This document shows positions 8,464 through 17,378 of a DNA stretch of 31,991 nucleotides, piece after piece. This DNA comes from Clostridia bacterium. Lineage in GTDB: Bacteria > Bacillota > Clostridia > Oscillospirales > Acutalibacteraceae. The notes under the pieces were generated by a model that saw only the letters and a program-made list of their open reading frames with translations, did not search any database and was not told the origin of the DNA. A program made the translations under genes and the position numbers. The first letter of the stretch is position 1. Each line of letters starts with the position of its first letter. The stretch lies in NCBI GenBank assembly GCA_017501865.1, contig JAFVWD010000090.1, positions 1 to 31,991 of the forward strand. The letters are read 5' to 3'.

Positions 8464-9425
8464 TATTCTTCCTCCTTTATATCGTTATATATTGTAAAGT
8501 TGAAGCTTAAACCTTCGTAGCTTACTGTTACTATAATCTTCTGACTTTCGTCTGTAGTAATTTTTCCGGTAGTTATTTCACAGCTTTCCTTCGGAATTTC
8601 CTTTTCACTTCCGTCACTGTAAATACCGATAACACGAAAATCCTCTATAATATTTCCGTTTTCAAAATTACCATAAATTGAAATAATTTTTACTTCCTCA
8701 GAATTTTCAGAGTTTAAGGTACTCTCTTCTTCGCCATTAGCATTATTAGTTTCTCCCTGAGTTGTCTGCTCTTCTGTATATCCTTCAAGAGTTACAGCGG
8801 TAAGGTCATTATCTTTGTCAATACTTTCTTTATTCTCCGTCCACTCAGACACATCTGCCTCAGAAGTTAAATCTGTACCGTTATTATTGTCACCCTTCGA
8901 CGGTTTTTTATTTTCTTCAACTGAGGGCTTACCCGGTTTTTTTGAGGGATAAAAATTCCCCGGTTTGTAGTATTCTTCTGTAATATCCGCTTTTTCTTTT
9001 TCTGTAGTTGAAGGCTTCTCTTTGTTTTTGTCAGCTTGCGACGTGATTACCATAGCTGACTCACTCTCTTTTTCAACCTCAGGTGTCTCAAAATCAGAAA
9101 AATGAAGTACGCCTATTACCAGAACCAATGCCGCGGCAATAAAGGGTGCGTATTTTACAAGCATCCTACTTTTTCTCAAACGATATCTTCTGAAAAAGAT
9201 TTTTATATCAGGCGGTGCTACTTTAAGTGTGGCAGATTTGTTTTCTAACTCCTCAAGTAAAGAAATATACTCCTCTATTTTTGAAGCATCTGCTTCCTCG
9301 GGAGACTTATTCGTTTCTTCCGTCAGCAGTTCATTAATTTCTTTTATTACGGATTTTGTATATTTTTCATCATTCAGATTTTCTTCATTGCAAAAAGAAT
9401 TTTTAAGTGAATCCTTCAAGCTCAT
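8463..9425 (-). CDS. Single-pass membrane anti-sigma-like protein with Ig-like exterior
   Basis: A 320-residue protein with an acidic cytoplasmic N-terminal region (1-75), a basic stop-transfer segment (RRYRLRKSR, 79-87) and one membrane helix at about 92-109. A long Ser/Thr/Glu/Lys-rich linker (about 110-235) follows, then a C-terminal domain of about 85 residues with Ig-like beta-strand spacing (bacterial Ig type). I see no zf-HC2 zinc motif. It is called an anti-sigma factor from position: its ATG overlaps the sigma gene stop by 4 bp (ATGA), and it has the inside-helix-outside topology expected of one. The low-complexity linker suits crossing the cell wall. Regulation by an extracellular ligand or by the LRR protein encoded next is an inference. 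Confidence 0.7.
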   Translation of the reverse strand: MSLKDSLKNSFCNEENLNDEKYTKSVIKEINELLTEETNKSPEEADASKIEEYISLLEELENKSATLKVAPPDIKIFFRRYRLRKSRMLVKYAPFIAAALVLVIGVLHFSDFETPEVEKESESAMVITSQADKNKEKPSTTEKEKADITEEYYKPGNFYPSKKPGKPSVEENKKPSKGDNNNGTDLTSEADVSEWTENKESIDKDNDLTAVTLEGYTEEQTTQGETNNANGEEESTLNSENSEEVKIISIYGNFENGNIIEDFRVIGIYSDGSEKEIPKESCEITTGKITTDESQKIIVTVSYEGLSFNFTIYNDIKEEE

Positions 9426-9952
9426 TCGCCCCCTTCTAATTCAAGAGTTATAAGTTCCTTTGTTTTCATTCGCATACGCGAAAGTCTTTTGGCTGCAGCT
9501 GAAAATGAAATGCCCAATTTCTGTGCGATTTCATTAATTGACTTCTTTTCTATATATTTAAGCTTATAAATTTCTAATTCCTTTTCATCTAAAGCAGTCA
9601 GTACCTTTTGTGCCAGCACATCATAATCTGTATCTGAAAAATCAAATTTCTGCTGAATTACAAGTGTTTCTTTTATTTCCTCAAGCTGTAAAATATTCTG
9701 TTCCCTTTTGTTTTTGCGCCATTGCGCTTTTACGAGATTGTCAGCTATTTTGTATAAATAACCGCCGACATTCACTATTTCCTCACCCTGTAATATACGG
9801 TCATAAAAAACACAAAAGCTTTCCTGAACACAGTCATATGTCTGTTCTTCATTTTTCAGTTTAAGAAAGCAGAAGCGACACAGGTTTTCATAATACTGCT
9901 CATATGCAGCACTAAGCTTTTCGCTTGCTGTTGTATTCAATTTTTGTTCCAC
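9422..9952 (-). CDS. ECF-type sigma-70 family RNA polymerase sigma factor
   Basis: A 176-residue sigma factor with region 2 near the N-terminus (YYENLCRFCFLKLKNEEQTYDCVQ in outline, residues ~19-42, then GGYLYKIADNLVKAQWRK). Region 4 is near the C-terminus (LKYIEKKSINEIAQKLG followed by the recognition helix SFSAAAKRLSRMR). Translation most likely starts at the GTG at 9952, which has AGAAAGGG seven bases upstream. A TTG six codons earlier has its purine run too close. The gene heads a sigma / anti-sigma / surface-protein operon with 4-bp and TAATG overlaps. A near-consensus sigma-A promoter upstream suggests housekeeping expression of the module rather than only autoregulation. Confidence 0.9.
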   Translation of the reverse strand: MEQKLNTTASEKLSAAYEQYYENLCRFCFLKLKNEEQTYDCVQESFCVFYDRILQGEEIVNVGGYLYKIADNLVKAQWRKNKREQNILQLEEIKETLVIQQKFDFSDTDYDVLAQKVLTALDEKELEIYKLKYIEKKSINEIAQKLGISFSAAAKRLSRMRMKTKELITLELEGGE

Positions 9953-10018
9953 CTGCTCACCCTTTCTCAAGCCCCTTCTGTTTATTAGTGTCAGAAATAC
10001 AAAAACTTGACAAATTTT

Positions 10019-10047
10019 AGTATATTATTTCTCTATTGCTTTGTCAA
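10019..10047 (-). promoter_or_regulatory. Sigma-A promoter of the ECF/LRR operon
   Basis: On the minus strand a perfect TTGACA (10042-10047) is followed after 17 bases by TATACT (10019-10024), about 65 bases upstream of the GTG start of the sigma gene. No typical ECF AAC/CGT pair was recognised here. Confidence 0.85.
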
Positions 10048-10163
10048 AACCAATTTCCCCCATTTTTCATCATTCAGTTATATATTTTTTCTTCTGTTGT
10101 ATAAATTTTCAAAAATGCATTTAAAAACTTAATAAATTCACAGTTAAGAAACATTTAACCCTT

Positions 10164-10192
10164 GTAATGTGTGGGGATTTCTGCTATACTTT
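10164..10192 (+). promoter_or_regulatory. Extended -10 promoter of the acyl-CoA synthetase-mnmG-GH2 run
   Basis: TTGTAA (10164-10169), a 17-base spacer, then TATACT (10187-10192) preceded by TGC (extended -10). The leader would be about 95 nt. It is the only good promoter seen before the five closely spaced plus-strand genes. Confidence 0.75.
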
Positions 10193-10292
10193 CTGTGTGT
10201 GTGACTTTATATGAAAGTGCTGAAAATTCTAATCCGCTTTCTATCTGAATTTTTATAATTCATTTTATAAGTCCACCGGATTGGAGAAAAAT

Positions 10293-12050
10293 ATGAGCAT
10301 AATCCACTATGAAACAAGGCATGTTAATAACTTCAAAGAAGTCCTTGAATCAAGTGCTCGTCTCTTCCCTGCACGTCCTGCGTTCAAAATCCGTGAAAAG
10401 GACGGCAGCATAGTAGAGATGAAATACCCTAAGCTTTTACAGGTTGTTAATGCTTTAGGTACTGCACTTTGTTCTTTGGGACTCAAAGCCAAAAATATTG
10501 CAGTTATGGGTAAAAACTCCCATAAATGGTGTATTGCATATTTTGGCATTACTAACGGAACAGGTGTCGTAGTTCCCGTAGATAAGGAGCTTATGGCTGA
10601 CGATGTACTTAACATCTTAACTGTTTCAGAAGCAAAAGCTATGTTTGTTGATGACAAAGCATACGAAAAGCTTCAGGCTGTTAAAGACCGTCTTCCTCAG
10701 GACTTTACTTTCATAGGCCTTGATGAAATCGAGGGCATCAGAAATATTGATGAACTCATTAAAGTCGGAGAAGAACTTTTGGAGAAAGGGGACAGAACCT
10801 TTGTTGATGCTGAGGTTGACAGTGATGCTTTAGGCTCGCTGCTGTTTACTTCAGGCACTACAGGAATGGCAAAGGGCGTAATGCTTTCTCAGCGTAATAT
10901 TGTCGAAGATATTATGGCTGTTAAAAAGGTTGTTAAAATTACTCCGGATGATACCATTCTTTCAGTGCTTCCGCTTCACCATACCTACGAAAGCTCTCTT
11001 TGCTTCGTTCAGCTTATGTACACAGGCGGTTGCTACTGCTTCTGCGAGGGTCTTCGTTATATCACACGTGATATGCAGGACTATCAGCCTACAATTTTCG
11101 TTACTGTTCCTTTAATGCTTGAAAAAATGCACGCAAAAATCCTTAAAAAGGTTCACGAGAAAAAGGTTGGTAAATTCGCTCTTACCTTAGGTAAAATGGT
11201 TCAGGACGGTTTCGTTGCAAACCTTATGGAAAAAATCTTTGCCGAGGTTAAAAAGACCTTCGGCGGTAAGTTAAGACTTATTATAGTTGGTGCTGCAGCT
11301 CTCAACCCTGAGGTTGCAAAAGACTTCAAGACATTTGGTATTCCTACATATATAGGCTACGGTCTTACTGAATGTGCTCCGCTCGTTATAGGTAACAATG
11401 ACCATATTATGCTTCCTGACTCAGTAGGTGTTCCGCTTCCGGGTGTTGAAGCTAAAATCCACGACCCTGACGACAACGGTGTCGGCGAAATCTGGGTTAA
11501 AGGTCCTATGGTTATGCTTGGCTACTACAATGATGAAAAATCAACCAGAGAGGTTCTTACCGAGGATGGTTGGTTCAGAACCGGTGATATGGGTACAGTT
11601 GACGAAAACAACTGCTACAGAATTGTTGGCAGATGTAAAAACGTTATTGTTACTAAAAACGGTAAAAACATTTACCCTGAAGAGGTTGAATATCATCTTA
11701 ACAACCACCCGTTCGTTTCAGAATGCATTGTATTTGGTGCAGATTGTGACGAGGCTGAAGAGGGTACACAGGTAGTTGCTAAAATCTTCCCTGACATTCA
11801 GGCAATCACAGCAAAGCTTAAGGATAAGCAAGCACCTACAAAGGAAGAGCTTCAGACAATTATTGGTGATGTAATTAAAGAAGTAAACAAAAAGCTTCCT
11901 AAATACAAAAACATTCATGATTTTGACATTCGTGAAATTGAATTTGTTAAAACTACTACTGCAAAAATTAAGCGTCAGGCAAATCTTAACGAAGAACAAG
12001 AGGTTAATGAAGCAAATGATGCTACTGCTCCTGAAGCTCAGGAAAACTGA
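10293..12050 (+). CDS. Long-chain fatty acid-CoA ligase (AMP-forming)
   Basis: ANL-superfamily enzyme of 585 residues that activates a carboxylic acid to an acyl-adenylate and transfers it to CoA; the FadD-like order of motifs suggests fatty acids. The P-loop-like motif LLFTSGTTGMAKGVM, the YGLTECAPLV motif, the GWFRTGDMG Asp motif, the hinge GRCKNVIVTKNGKNIYPEEVE and a C-terminal catalytic lysine region (TTAKIKRQ) are all present. The ATG at 10293 is chosen over an upstream in-frame TTG because GGAG lies six bases before it. The C-terminal tail is acidic and Asn/Glu-rich. It is the first gene of a run ending with the GH2 enzyme. The exact acyl substrate cannot be read from the sequence. Confidence 0.9.
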   Translation: MSIIHYETRHVNNFKEVLESSARLFPARPAFKIREKDGSIVEMKYPKLLQVVNALGTALCSLGLKAKNIAVMGKNSHKWCIAYFGITNGTGVVVPVDKELMADDVLNILTVSEAKAMFVDDKAYEKLQAVKDRLPQDFTFIGLDEIEGIRNIDELIKVGEELLEKGDRTFVDAEVDSDALGSLLFTSGTTGMAKGVMLSQRNIVEDIMAVKKVVKITPDDTILSVLPLHHTYESSLCFVQLMYTGGCYCFCEGLRYITRDMQDYQPTIFVTVPLMLEKMHAKILKKVHEKKVGKFALTLGKMVQDGFVANLMEKIFAEVKKTFGGKLRLIIVGAAALNPEVAKDFKTFGIPTYIGYGLTECAPLVIGNNDHIMLPDSVGVPLPGVEAKIHDPDDNGVGEIWVKGPMVMLGYYNDEKSTREVLTEDGWFRTGDMGTVDENNCYRIVGRCKNVIVTKNGKNIYPEEVEYHLNNHPFVSECIVFGADCDEAEEGTQVVAKIFPDIQAITAKLKDKQAPTKEELQTIIGDVIKEVNKKLPKYKNIHDFDIREIEFVKTTTAKIKRQANLNEEQEVNEANDATAPEAQEN

Positions 12051-12082
12051 TTTAAATTAATTACGAAAGGTCCGAAGAAGCA

Positions 12083-13087
12083 ATGAAAAAAACAGTTCTC
12101 AATAATTTTAAAAGATACATCTCTTTAATACTTATTGTGTCTGTTGTTGCTTCTTCGGGCATTTTTTCGTCATGCTCAAGACTCTCTTCAGACACAGTTG
12201 CGCTTACTCTGAACAATGTTAAAATCAGTAATGATGTTTTTACCTATTTTTTAGATTGCGCTATGAATGAATTGGGTATTAATGCAGACGAAAACTCCCT
12301 TTACTCAAAAGCTGTGCACCTTACAGAAATTTATTTTAAAACTAACTCTCTTGCACATAAAAGAGGAATTAAGCTCTCTACCGCAGAAAAAGCCTCTGTT
12401 TCCGAAAAAGTAAATGCTTACTGGGGTATTTACGGTGAATATTATTCAACTATAGGTGTAAGCAAGGAAACACTCACAAAGATTTTCACCGCTGAAAGCT
12501 ACAGAAATCAGCTTCTTGTGCACTACTACGGCGAGGGCGGTGAAGAGGAAATAGGCGTTGCTACTATGTATGCTTATTTTAAAATGAATTACATTGTTTT
12601 CCAGGCAATAAACGGCTACTTTACTTATATGGATGATGCCGGTATTACAAGAAGGCTTACCGAAAACGAAATTGAAGAAATTATTCTTAAATTCCAGAAT
12701 ATGGCTTCCCTTATAAATGCAAAAGAAAAAACTATGGAAGAAGCGGCAGATTTTCTTGCGGCTTCAGGCTACTCAAGCTCGGTTGTTACTTTAGTTCTGG
12801 GTAAAAATGACACCTCTTACCCGGCAGGATTTTTTGACAAAGTCAAATCTACAAAATCAAGAGTTGCAACCGTTATAGGTACAGGCGAATACATTTTTAT
12901 TGTATTACGCGGTGATGCAGGTGTTAATTCAGAATATTACTTAGAAAAAAAAGAGGAAATTTTAACTGCCCTGGTGGGTGATAAAATTGACGTTAAAATA
13001 GAAAATTCAATAAGCGTCGAAAGCTCATTGGATGAAGCAAGTAAACAAAGCATTTATCTTTTATTAAAACAACAAAAGGCGGAGTAA
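12083..13087 (+). CDS. Putative lipoprotein, SurA/PrsA N-terminal-like
   Basis: A 334-residue exported protein. The first 30 residues form a basic then hydrophobic signal ending in GIFSSC, a plausible but atypical lipobox (Phe at -3) with lipidated Cys31. After this come VALTLNNVKISNDVFTYFLD and a helical region, resembling the start of PrsA/SurA chaperones (strand, 'I-s-d-x-F-x-Y' helix). No rotamase (PPIase) domain is evident; the middle and end are mainly helical. A role in folding or trafficking of exported proteins is possible but not shown. The gene lies 32 nt after the acyl-CoA ligase and 1 nt before the nitroreductase. Confidence 0.65.
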   Translation: MKKTVLNNFKRYISLILIVSVVASSGIFSSCSRLSSDTVALTLNNVKISNDVFTYFLDCAMNELGINADENSLYSKAVHLTEIYFKTNSLAHKRGIKLSTAEKASVSEKVNAYWGIYGEYYSTIGVSKETLTKIFTAESYRNQLLVHYYGEGGEEEIGVATMYAYFKMNYIVFQAINGYFTYMDDAGITRRLTENEIEEIILKFQNMASLINAKEKTMEEAADFLAASGYSSSVVTLVLGKNDTSYPAGFFDKVKSTKSRVATVIGTGEYIFIVLRGDAGVNSEYYLEKKEEILTALVGDKIDVKIENSISVESSLDEASKQSIYLLLKQQKAE

Positions 13088-13088
13088 T

Positions 13089-13631
13089 ATGAACGAAATA
13101 ATCAACAATATAATGACTCGTCAGACAATAAGAGAATACACCGAAGAACAGGTGCCAACAGAGCTTCTCAGCATTGTTTTAGATGCTGCTATAAGAGCGC
13201 CGAGCGGCAGAAATACACAGCCCTGTCATTTAAGAGTCTTAAGAAGCAGACAAAGGCTTGACGAAATGAATACTGATTTTAAAAACATTGTCGGTTGGGA
13301 TACCCCTGCATACACAGGTTGGGACATTCGTCCCGTTTACCATAATGCTCCGACATTTATTTTTATTTTTGCTAAAGATAAAAGTGATATGGCAGCCGGT
13401 CTTATGGCAGAGAACATAGCACTTGCAGCAAAAGCTCTCGGCCTCGGTAGCTGTATGGTCGGCTCAATAGGCGGTCTGTTTGACAACCCTGACGGAGCAA
13501 AAAAATGGAAGAAGATTTTAGATGTTCCCGATGATTGGTGCTTTTTACTCGGTATGACTCTCGGATACCCGAATGAAGCTCCGCCAATGAAGGAACGCGA
13601 AGACGGACACATTAAAATTATTGAGGATTGA
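13089..13631 (+). CDS. Nitroreductase-family FMN oxidoreductase
   Basis: A 180-residue flavoprotein of the nitroreductase fold, which binds FMN and reduces nitro compounds, quinones or flavins with NAD(P)H. Visible are the N-terminal RQTIREYTEEQVP, the FMN-binding APSGRNTQPCHLRV, and the GLGSCMVGSI segment with a downstream GYPNEAPP loop. The start follows GGAG and lies 1 nt after the previous stop. The physiological substrate is unknown. Confidence 0.9.
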   Translation: MNEIINNIMTRQTIREYTEEQVPTELLSIVLDAAIRAPSGRNTQPCHLRVLRSRQRLDEMNTDFKNIVGWDTPAYTGWDIRPVYHNAPTFIFIFAKDKSDMAAGLMAENIALAAKALGLGSCMVGSIGGLFDNPDGAKKWKKILDVPDDWCFLLGMTLGYPNEAPPMKEREDGHIKIIED

Positions 13632-13641
13632 TTTTTGAATT

Positions 13642-15510
13642 ATGAAATATTTTGCAGGAGAATATGATGTTGCGGTAATCGGCGCCGGTCACGCAGGAAT
13701 TGAAGCTGCTCTTGCTTCTTCAAGACTCGGTGCAAATACTATTGTTTTTACAATAAATCTTGACTGGATAGGAAACATGGCTTGCAACCCCTCTATAGGC
13801 GGTACCTCAAAGGGGCACCTGGTAAGAGAAATTGATGCCTTAGGCGGTGAAATGGGTAAAGCGGCAGATGCTACCTTAATACAAAGCCGCATTTTGAATT
13901 TAAGAAAGGGACCTGCCGTTCACTCCTTAAGAGCACAGATTGACAGACGCGAATACACAAAATATATGAAGCACTGTCTCGAAAATCAAAAAAATCTCGA
14001 CTTAAAGCAAGCAGAAGTAGTTTCTCTTAATAAAACAGATGACGGTCTTTGGGAAATGAGCACACAGTTAGAAGCTGTTTACAGAGCAAAAACCGTTATT
14101 ATTGCAACAGGTACCTTCTTAAAGGGTAAGGTATATGTCGGAGATATCTCTTACGAAAGCGGTCCTGACGGAATGTTCCCTTCAAACGCACTTTCTGAAG
14201 ATTTAAACAAACTGAATGTAGATTTAAGACGTTTTAAAACAGGTACTCCTCCGAGAGTTAACAGAAACAGTGTGGATTTTTCTGAGCTCGAGGAGCAAGT
14301 GGGTGACAATGAAATTACTCCATTTTCATTTTCTACCCCGTCAGATTCCTTAGAGAACAAAGAGGTTTGTCACATTACTTACACAAACGAAAAAACCAAA
14401 AAAATTATTCTCGACAACATCGAGCGTTCGCCTCTTTATTCAAAAAAAATTGAAGGAACAGGTCCGAGATACTGTCCGAGTATTGAAGATAAAATTATGC
14501 GTTTCTTTGAAAAAGAGCGACACCAGGTATTTATTGAGCCTTGCGGTCTCGACACTCAGGAGCTTTACCTTCAGGGGCTTTCTTCATCATTACCCGAGGA
14601 TGTTCAATTAGAAATTTTAAAAAGTGTCAGAGGACTTGAAAACGTCAAGGTTATGAGAACAGCTTATGCTATAGAGTATGACTGCGTTAACCCTCTTTCA
14701 TTAAAATCAACTTTGGAATTCAATGATTTAGAAGGTCTCTTCGGAGCAGGTCAGTTCAACGGCTCTTCAGGCTATGAGGAAGCAGCGGCACAAGGACTTA
14801 TTGCCGGAATTAATGCCGCTCACAAGGTTCAGAACAAGGAACCCTTCATTTTAGACAGAAGCACGTCTTACATAGGAACTCTCATAGATGATCTTGTTAC
14901 AAAGGGTTGCTCTGACCCTTACAGAATGATGACATCGAGAAGCGAATACCGTCTTATTTTAAGAGAAGATAATGCTGACTTAAGACTCACTGAAATGGGC
15001 TACAGCATAGGACTTGTAAGCGAAGAGGCACATAATGCTTTACTTAGCAAAATTGACGGAATAAAAAAAGAGACTGAAAGAGTAAGCGCACAATCTCTTG
15101 CTCCGTCTGAGGAGCTTAATAAAGTCTTGGAAGAAGCGGGCACTGCACCTCTGAAAACAGGCTGCAAGATGTCCGAGCTTTTAAAAAGACCTCAGGTAAC
15201 TTACAAATTACTCGAAAAATTTGACAAAACCCGACCTCAGATAGCAAAAGAAATTTTTGAACAGGTTGAAATAAACTTCAAATATGAGGGATATATCAAA
15301 CGTCAGAAGGCTCAGGTGGATGAATTAAAGCGCCTCGAAGTCAAAAAAATCCCTCAGGATATTGACTACAAAAAAATCACTAATTTAAGACTTGAAGCAA
15401 TAGAAAAATTAGAAAAAATACGTCCGGAAAATGTCGGACAAGCATCAAGAATAAGCGGAGTTTCTCCCGCAGATATTTCCGTTTTACTTATACATTTAAG
15501 GAGTAATTGA
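13642..15510 (+). CDS. mnmG: tRNA uridine-5-carboxymethylaminomethyl enzyme MnmG
   Basis: FAD-dependent partner of MnmE that adds carboxymethylaminomethyl to C5 of wobble uridine 34, using methylene-THF and glycine. The dinucleotide-binding motif VIGAGHAGIEAALASSRLG is at residues 12-30, and the family signature NMACNPSIGGTSKGHLVREI follows. GTGPRYCPSIEDKI and FNGSSGYEEAAAQGL are further MnmG landmarks. At 622 residues it is full length. It is flanked by a nitroreductase and a GH2 glycosidase, whereas in many Firmicutes it lies with mnmE/rsmG near the origin; mnmE is not in this window. No good ribosome binding site lies at the usual distance, so translation may be coupled to the upstream gene. 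Confidence 0.97.
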   Translation: MKYFAGEYDVAVIGAGHAGIEAALASSRLGANTIVFTINLDWIGNMACNPSIGGTSKGHLVREIDALGGEMGKAADATLIQSRILNLRKGPAVHSLRAQIDRREYTKYMKHCLENQKNLDLKQAEVVSLNKTDDGLWEMSTQLEAVYRAKTVIIATGTFLKGKVYVGDISYESGPDGMFPSNALSEDLNKLNVDLRRFKTGTPPRVNRNSVDFSELEEQVGDNEITPFSFSTPSDSLENKEVCHITYTNEKTKKIILDNIERSPLYSKKIEGTGPRYCPSIEDKIMRFFEKERHQVFIEPCGLDTQELYLQGLSSSLPEDVQLEILKSVRGLENVKVMRTAYAIEYDCVNPLSLKSTLEFNDLEGLFGAGQFNGSSGYEEAAAQGLIAGINAAHKVQNKEPFILDRSTSYIGTLIDDLVTKGCSDPYRMMTSRSEYRLILREDNADLRLTEMGYSIGLVSEEAHNALLSKIDGIKKETERVSAQSLAPSEELNKVLEEAGTAPLKTGCKMSELLKRPQVTYKLLEKFDKTRPQIAKEIFEQVEINFKYEGYIKRQKAQVDELKRLEVKKIPQDIDYKKITNLRLEAIEKLEKIRPENVGQASRISGVSPADISVLLIHLRSN

Positions 15511-15511
15511 T

Positions 15512-17233
15512 ATGATACCAAGAAATGAACATCCAAATCCGAATTTTAAAAGAGCAGATTATGAAATATTAAATGGCGAATGGGAATTTGAATTTGATTT
15601 TGGAAATTCAGGCATAAATCGTGAATTGTTTAAGGAAGATGCTGTATTTTCTAAAAAAATTACTGTACCCTTCTGCGTTGAGAGTGAGCTTTCAGGCATT
15701 GGCTACAAAGATTTTATTCCTGCCGTGTGGTACAGAAGAAAAATCAATATTACAAAAGAGCAGTTACAAAACAGAGTTTTCATTGTTTTTGGAGCAGTAG
15801 ATTTTCATTCTAAATTATATGTTAATGAAGTCGAAGCAGGTGAGCATTTCGGCGGATACACCTCTTTCAGAATTGAGCTTACAAAATATCTTAAAGAGGG
15901 CGACAATACTCTTACTCTTTACGTTGAAGATGATACACGTTCTTTTATGCAGGCAAGAGGAAAACAAAGTGAAGAATTTTACTCACACGGTTGTGACTAC
16001 ACAAGAACGACAGGCATATGGCAAACTGTTTATCTTGAATTTGTAAAGACAGATTACATAAAAAGCTTTAAGGTTTTCCCTAATGTTGAAAATGCTACTC
16101 TTACAATTACCGCCGATGTAGTAGGCAACGGTAATTTCAGCGCAGCTGCCTTCTGGGATGAAAAAGCTGCCGGCTTTGTTGAAAGCAAGGTACTCGGTCA
16201 GACTGTGACTGTTACACTTAACCTTTCTGAGAAGCATATATGGGAGGTAGGTAAGGGCGGTCTTTACTCTCTTACTCTTAAATTCAATGAAGACGTAGTT
16301 ACAAGCTACTTCGGACTTCGTGAGGTTTCTCTTTCAGATGGTGTTTGTAAAATAAACGGAAAACCTGTTTTCCAGAGACTTATTCTTGACCAGGGCTTTT
16401 ATCCTGACGGAATATACACAGCTCCTACAAAGGAAGCTCTGAAAAATGATATTCTTCTTTCAATGAAAGCCGGTTTCAATGGTGCAAGACTCCACCAAAA
16501 AGTATTTGAGCCGTTATTTTTACATTACTGTGATGAGTTAGGCTACATTGTATGGGGCGAGCACGGCAACTGGGGTCTTAATTGGACAAAGTTTGAATCA
16601 TTAAGATATTTCCTTTTAGAAATAGAAGAGGAAATCGAAAGAGATTTTAACCACCCATCTATTATAGGCTGGTGTCCTTATAACGAAACTTGGGAAATAG
16701 ACAGGGCTTTTCAGGATTCTGATGTATTGAAGATTGTTTACAGAACCGTAAAAGCTCTTGACAAAACACGTCCTTGTATTGACACAAGCGGTAACTACCA
16801 CGTAGAAACCGATATTTTTGATATTCACGACTACGAACAGGATTACAAGGTATTCAAAGAAAATTACGACAAGCTCTTTAAAGAAAATGAGCTTTACGAC
16901 CGTTTCCCTGACAAACAGCAATGGAAGGGCGAACCTGTATTTATGAGTGAATACGGCGGAATACGTGTTGTACTCCAACAGGAAAATGCTGAAAATACAA
17001 AAGAAGCCTGGGGTTACGGTAATGCCGCACGTTCTCTTGAGGAATTTTACGAGAGATATGACGGACTTACAACCGCTCTTATAGACAACCCTAAAATGAT
17101 TGGATTCTGCTATACTCAGCTTACTGATGTTGAACAGGAATTAAATGGTATTTACAACTACGACCGAACAGAAAAATTCGACTCAGAACGACTCTACAAA
17201 ATAAATACTAAGGTTGCGGCAATTGAAAAGTAA
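15512..17233 (+). CDS. Glycoside hydrolase family 2 enzyme
   Basis: A 573-residue cytoplasmic glycosidase with the GH2 order: N-terminal jelly-roll sugar-binding domain (about 1-180), an immunoglobulin-like domain (about 185-270) and a TIM barrel (about 280-573). The acid/base is E392 in PYNETWE and the nucleophile is E480 in FMSEYGG. No signal peptide is present, so the substrate is imported first. It lacks the extra C-terminal domains of large LacZ enzymes and is the length of small beta-galactosidase, beta-glucuronidase or beta-mannosidase-type members; the substrate cannot be chosen. AAGGAG lies within the end of mnmG, and only 1 nt separates the genes. fucI follows from its own promoter. 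Confidence 0.9.
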   Translation: MIPRNEHPNPNFKRADYEILNGEWEFEFDFGNSGINRELFKEDAVFSKKITVPFCVESELSGIGYKDFIPAVWYRRKINITKEQLQNRVFIVFGAVDFHSKLYVNEVEAGEHFGGYTSFRIELTKYLKEGDNTLTLYVEDDTRSFMQARGKQSEEFYSHGCDYTRTTGIWQTVYLEFVKTDYIKSFKVFPNVENATLTITADVVGNGNFSAAAFWDEKAAGFVESKVLGQTVTVTLNLSEKHIWEVGKGGLYSLTLKFNEDVVTSYFGLREVSLSDGVCKINGKPVFQRLILDQGFYPDGIYTAPTKEALKNDILLSMKAGFNGARLHQKVFEPLFLHYCDELGYIVWGEHGNWGLNWTKFESLRYFLLEIEEEIERDFNHPSIIGWCPYNETWEIDRAFQDSDVLKIVYRTVKALDKTRPCIDTSGNYHVETDIFDIHDYEQDYKVFKENYDKLFKENELYDRFPDKQQWKGEPVFMSEYGGIRVVLQQENAENTKEAWGYGNAARSLEEFYERYDGLTTALIDNPKMIGFCYTQLTDVEQELNGIYNYDRTEKFDSERLYKINTKVAAIEK

Positions 17234-17301
17234 GCTTTTATACTGAAATATAAATAGCAAATTCTACAAAAAACAATCTTAAAAATTTATCTTCTGAATG
17301 A

Positions 17302-17329
17302 TTGAAAAGAATATAAAATATGCTATACT
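17302..17329 (+). promoter_or_regulatory. Promoter of fucI
   Basis: TTGAAA (17302-17307), a 16-base spacer and TATACT (17324-17329) with an upstream TGC (extended -10), about 50 bases before the fucI ATG. No catabolite-repression (cre) palindrome was recognised around it. Confidence 0.75.
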
Positions 17330-17378
17330 ATAAGGTGTACTTTTAAAATTTGCATTGCAAATGAAAGGATGATATAAA

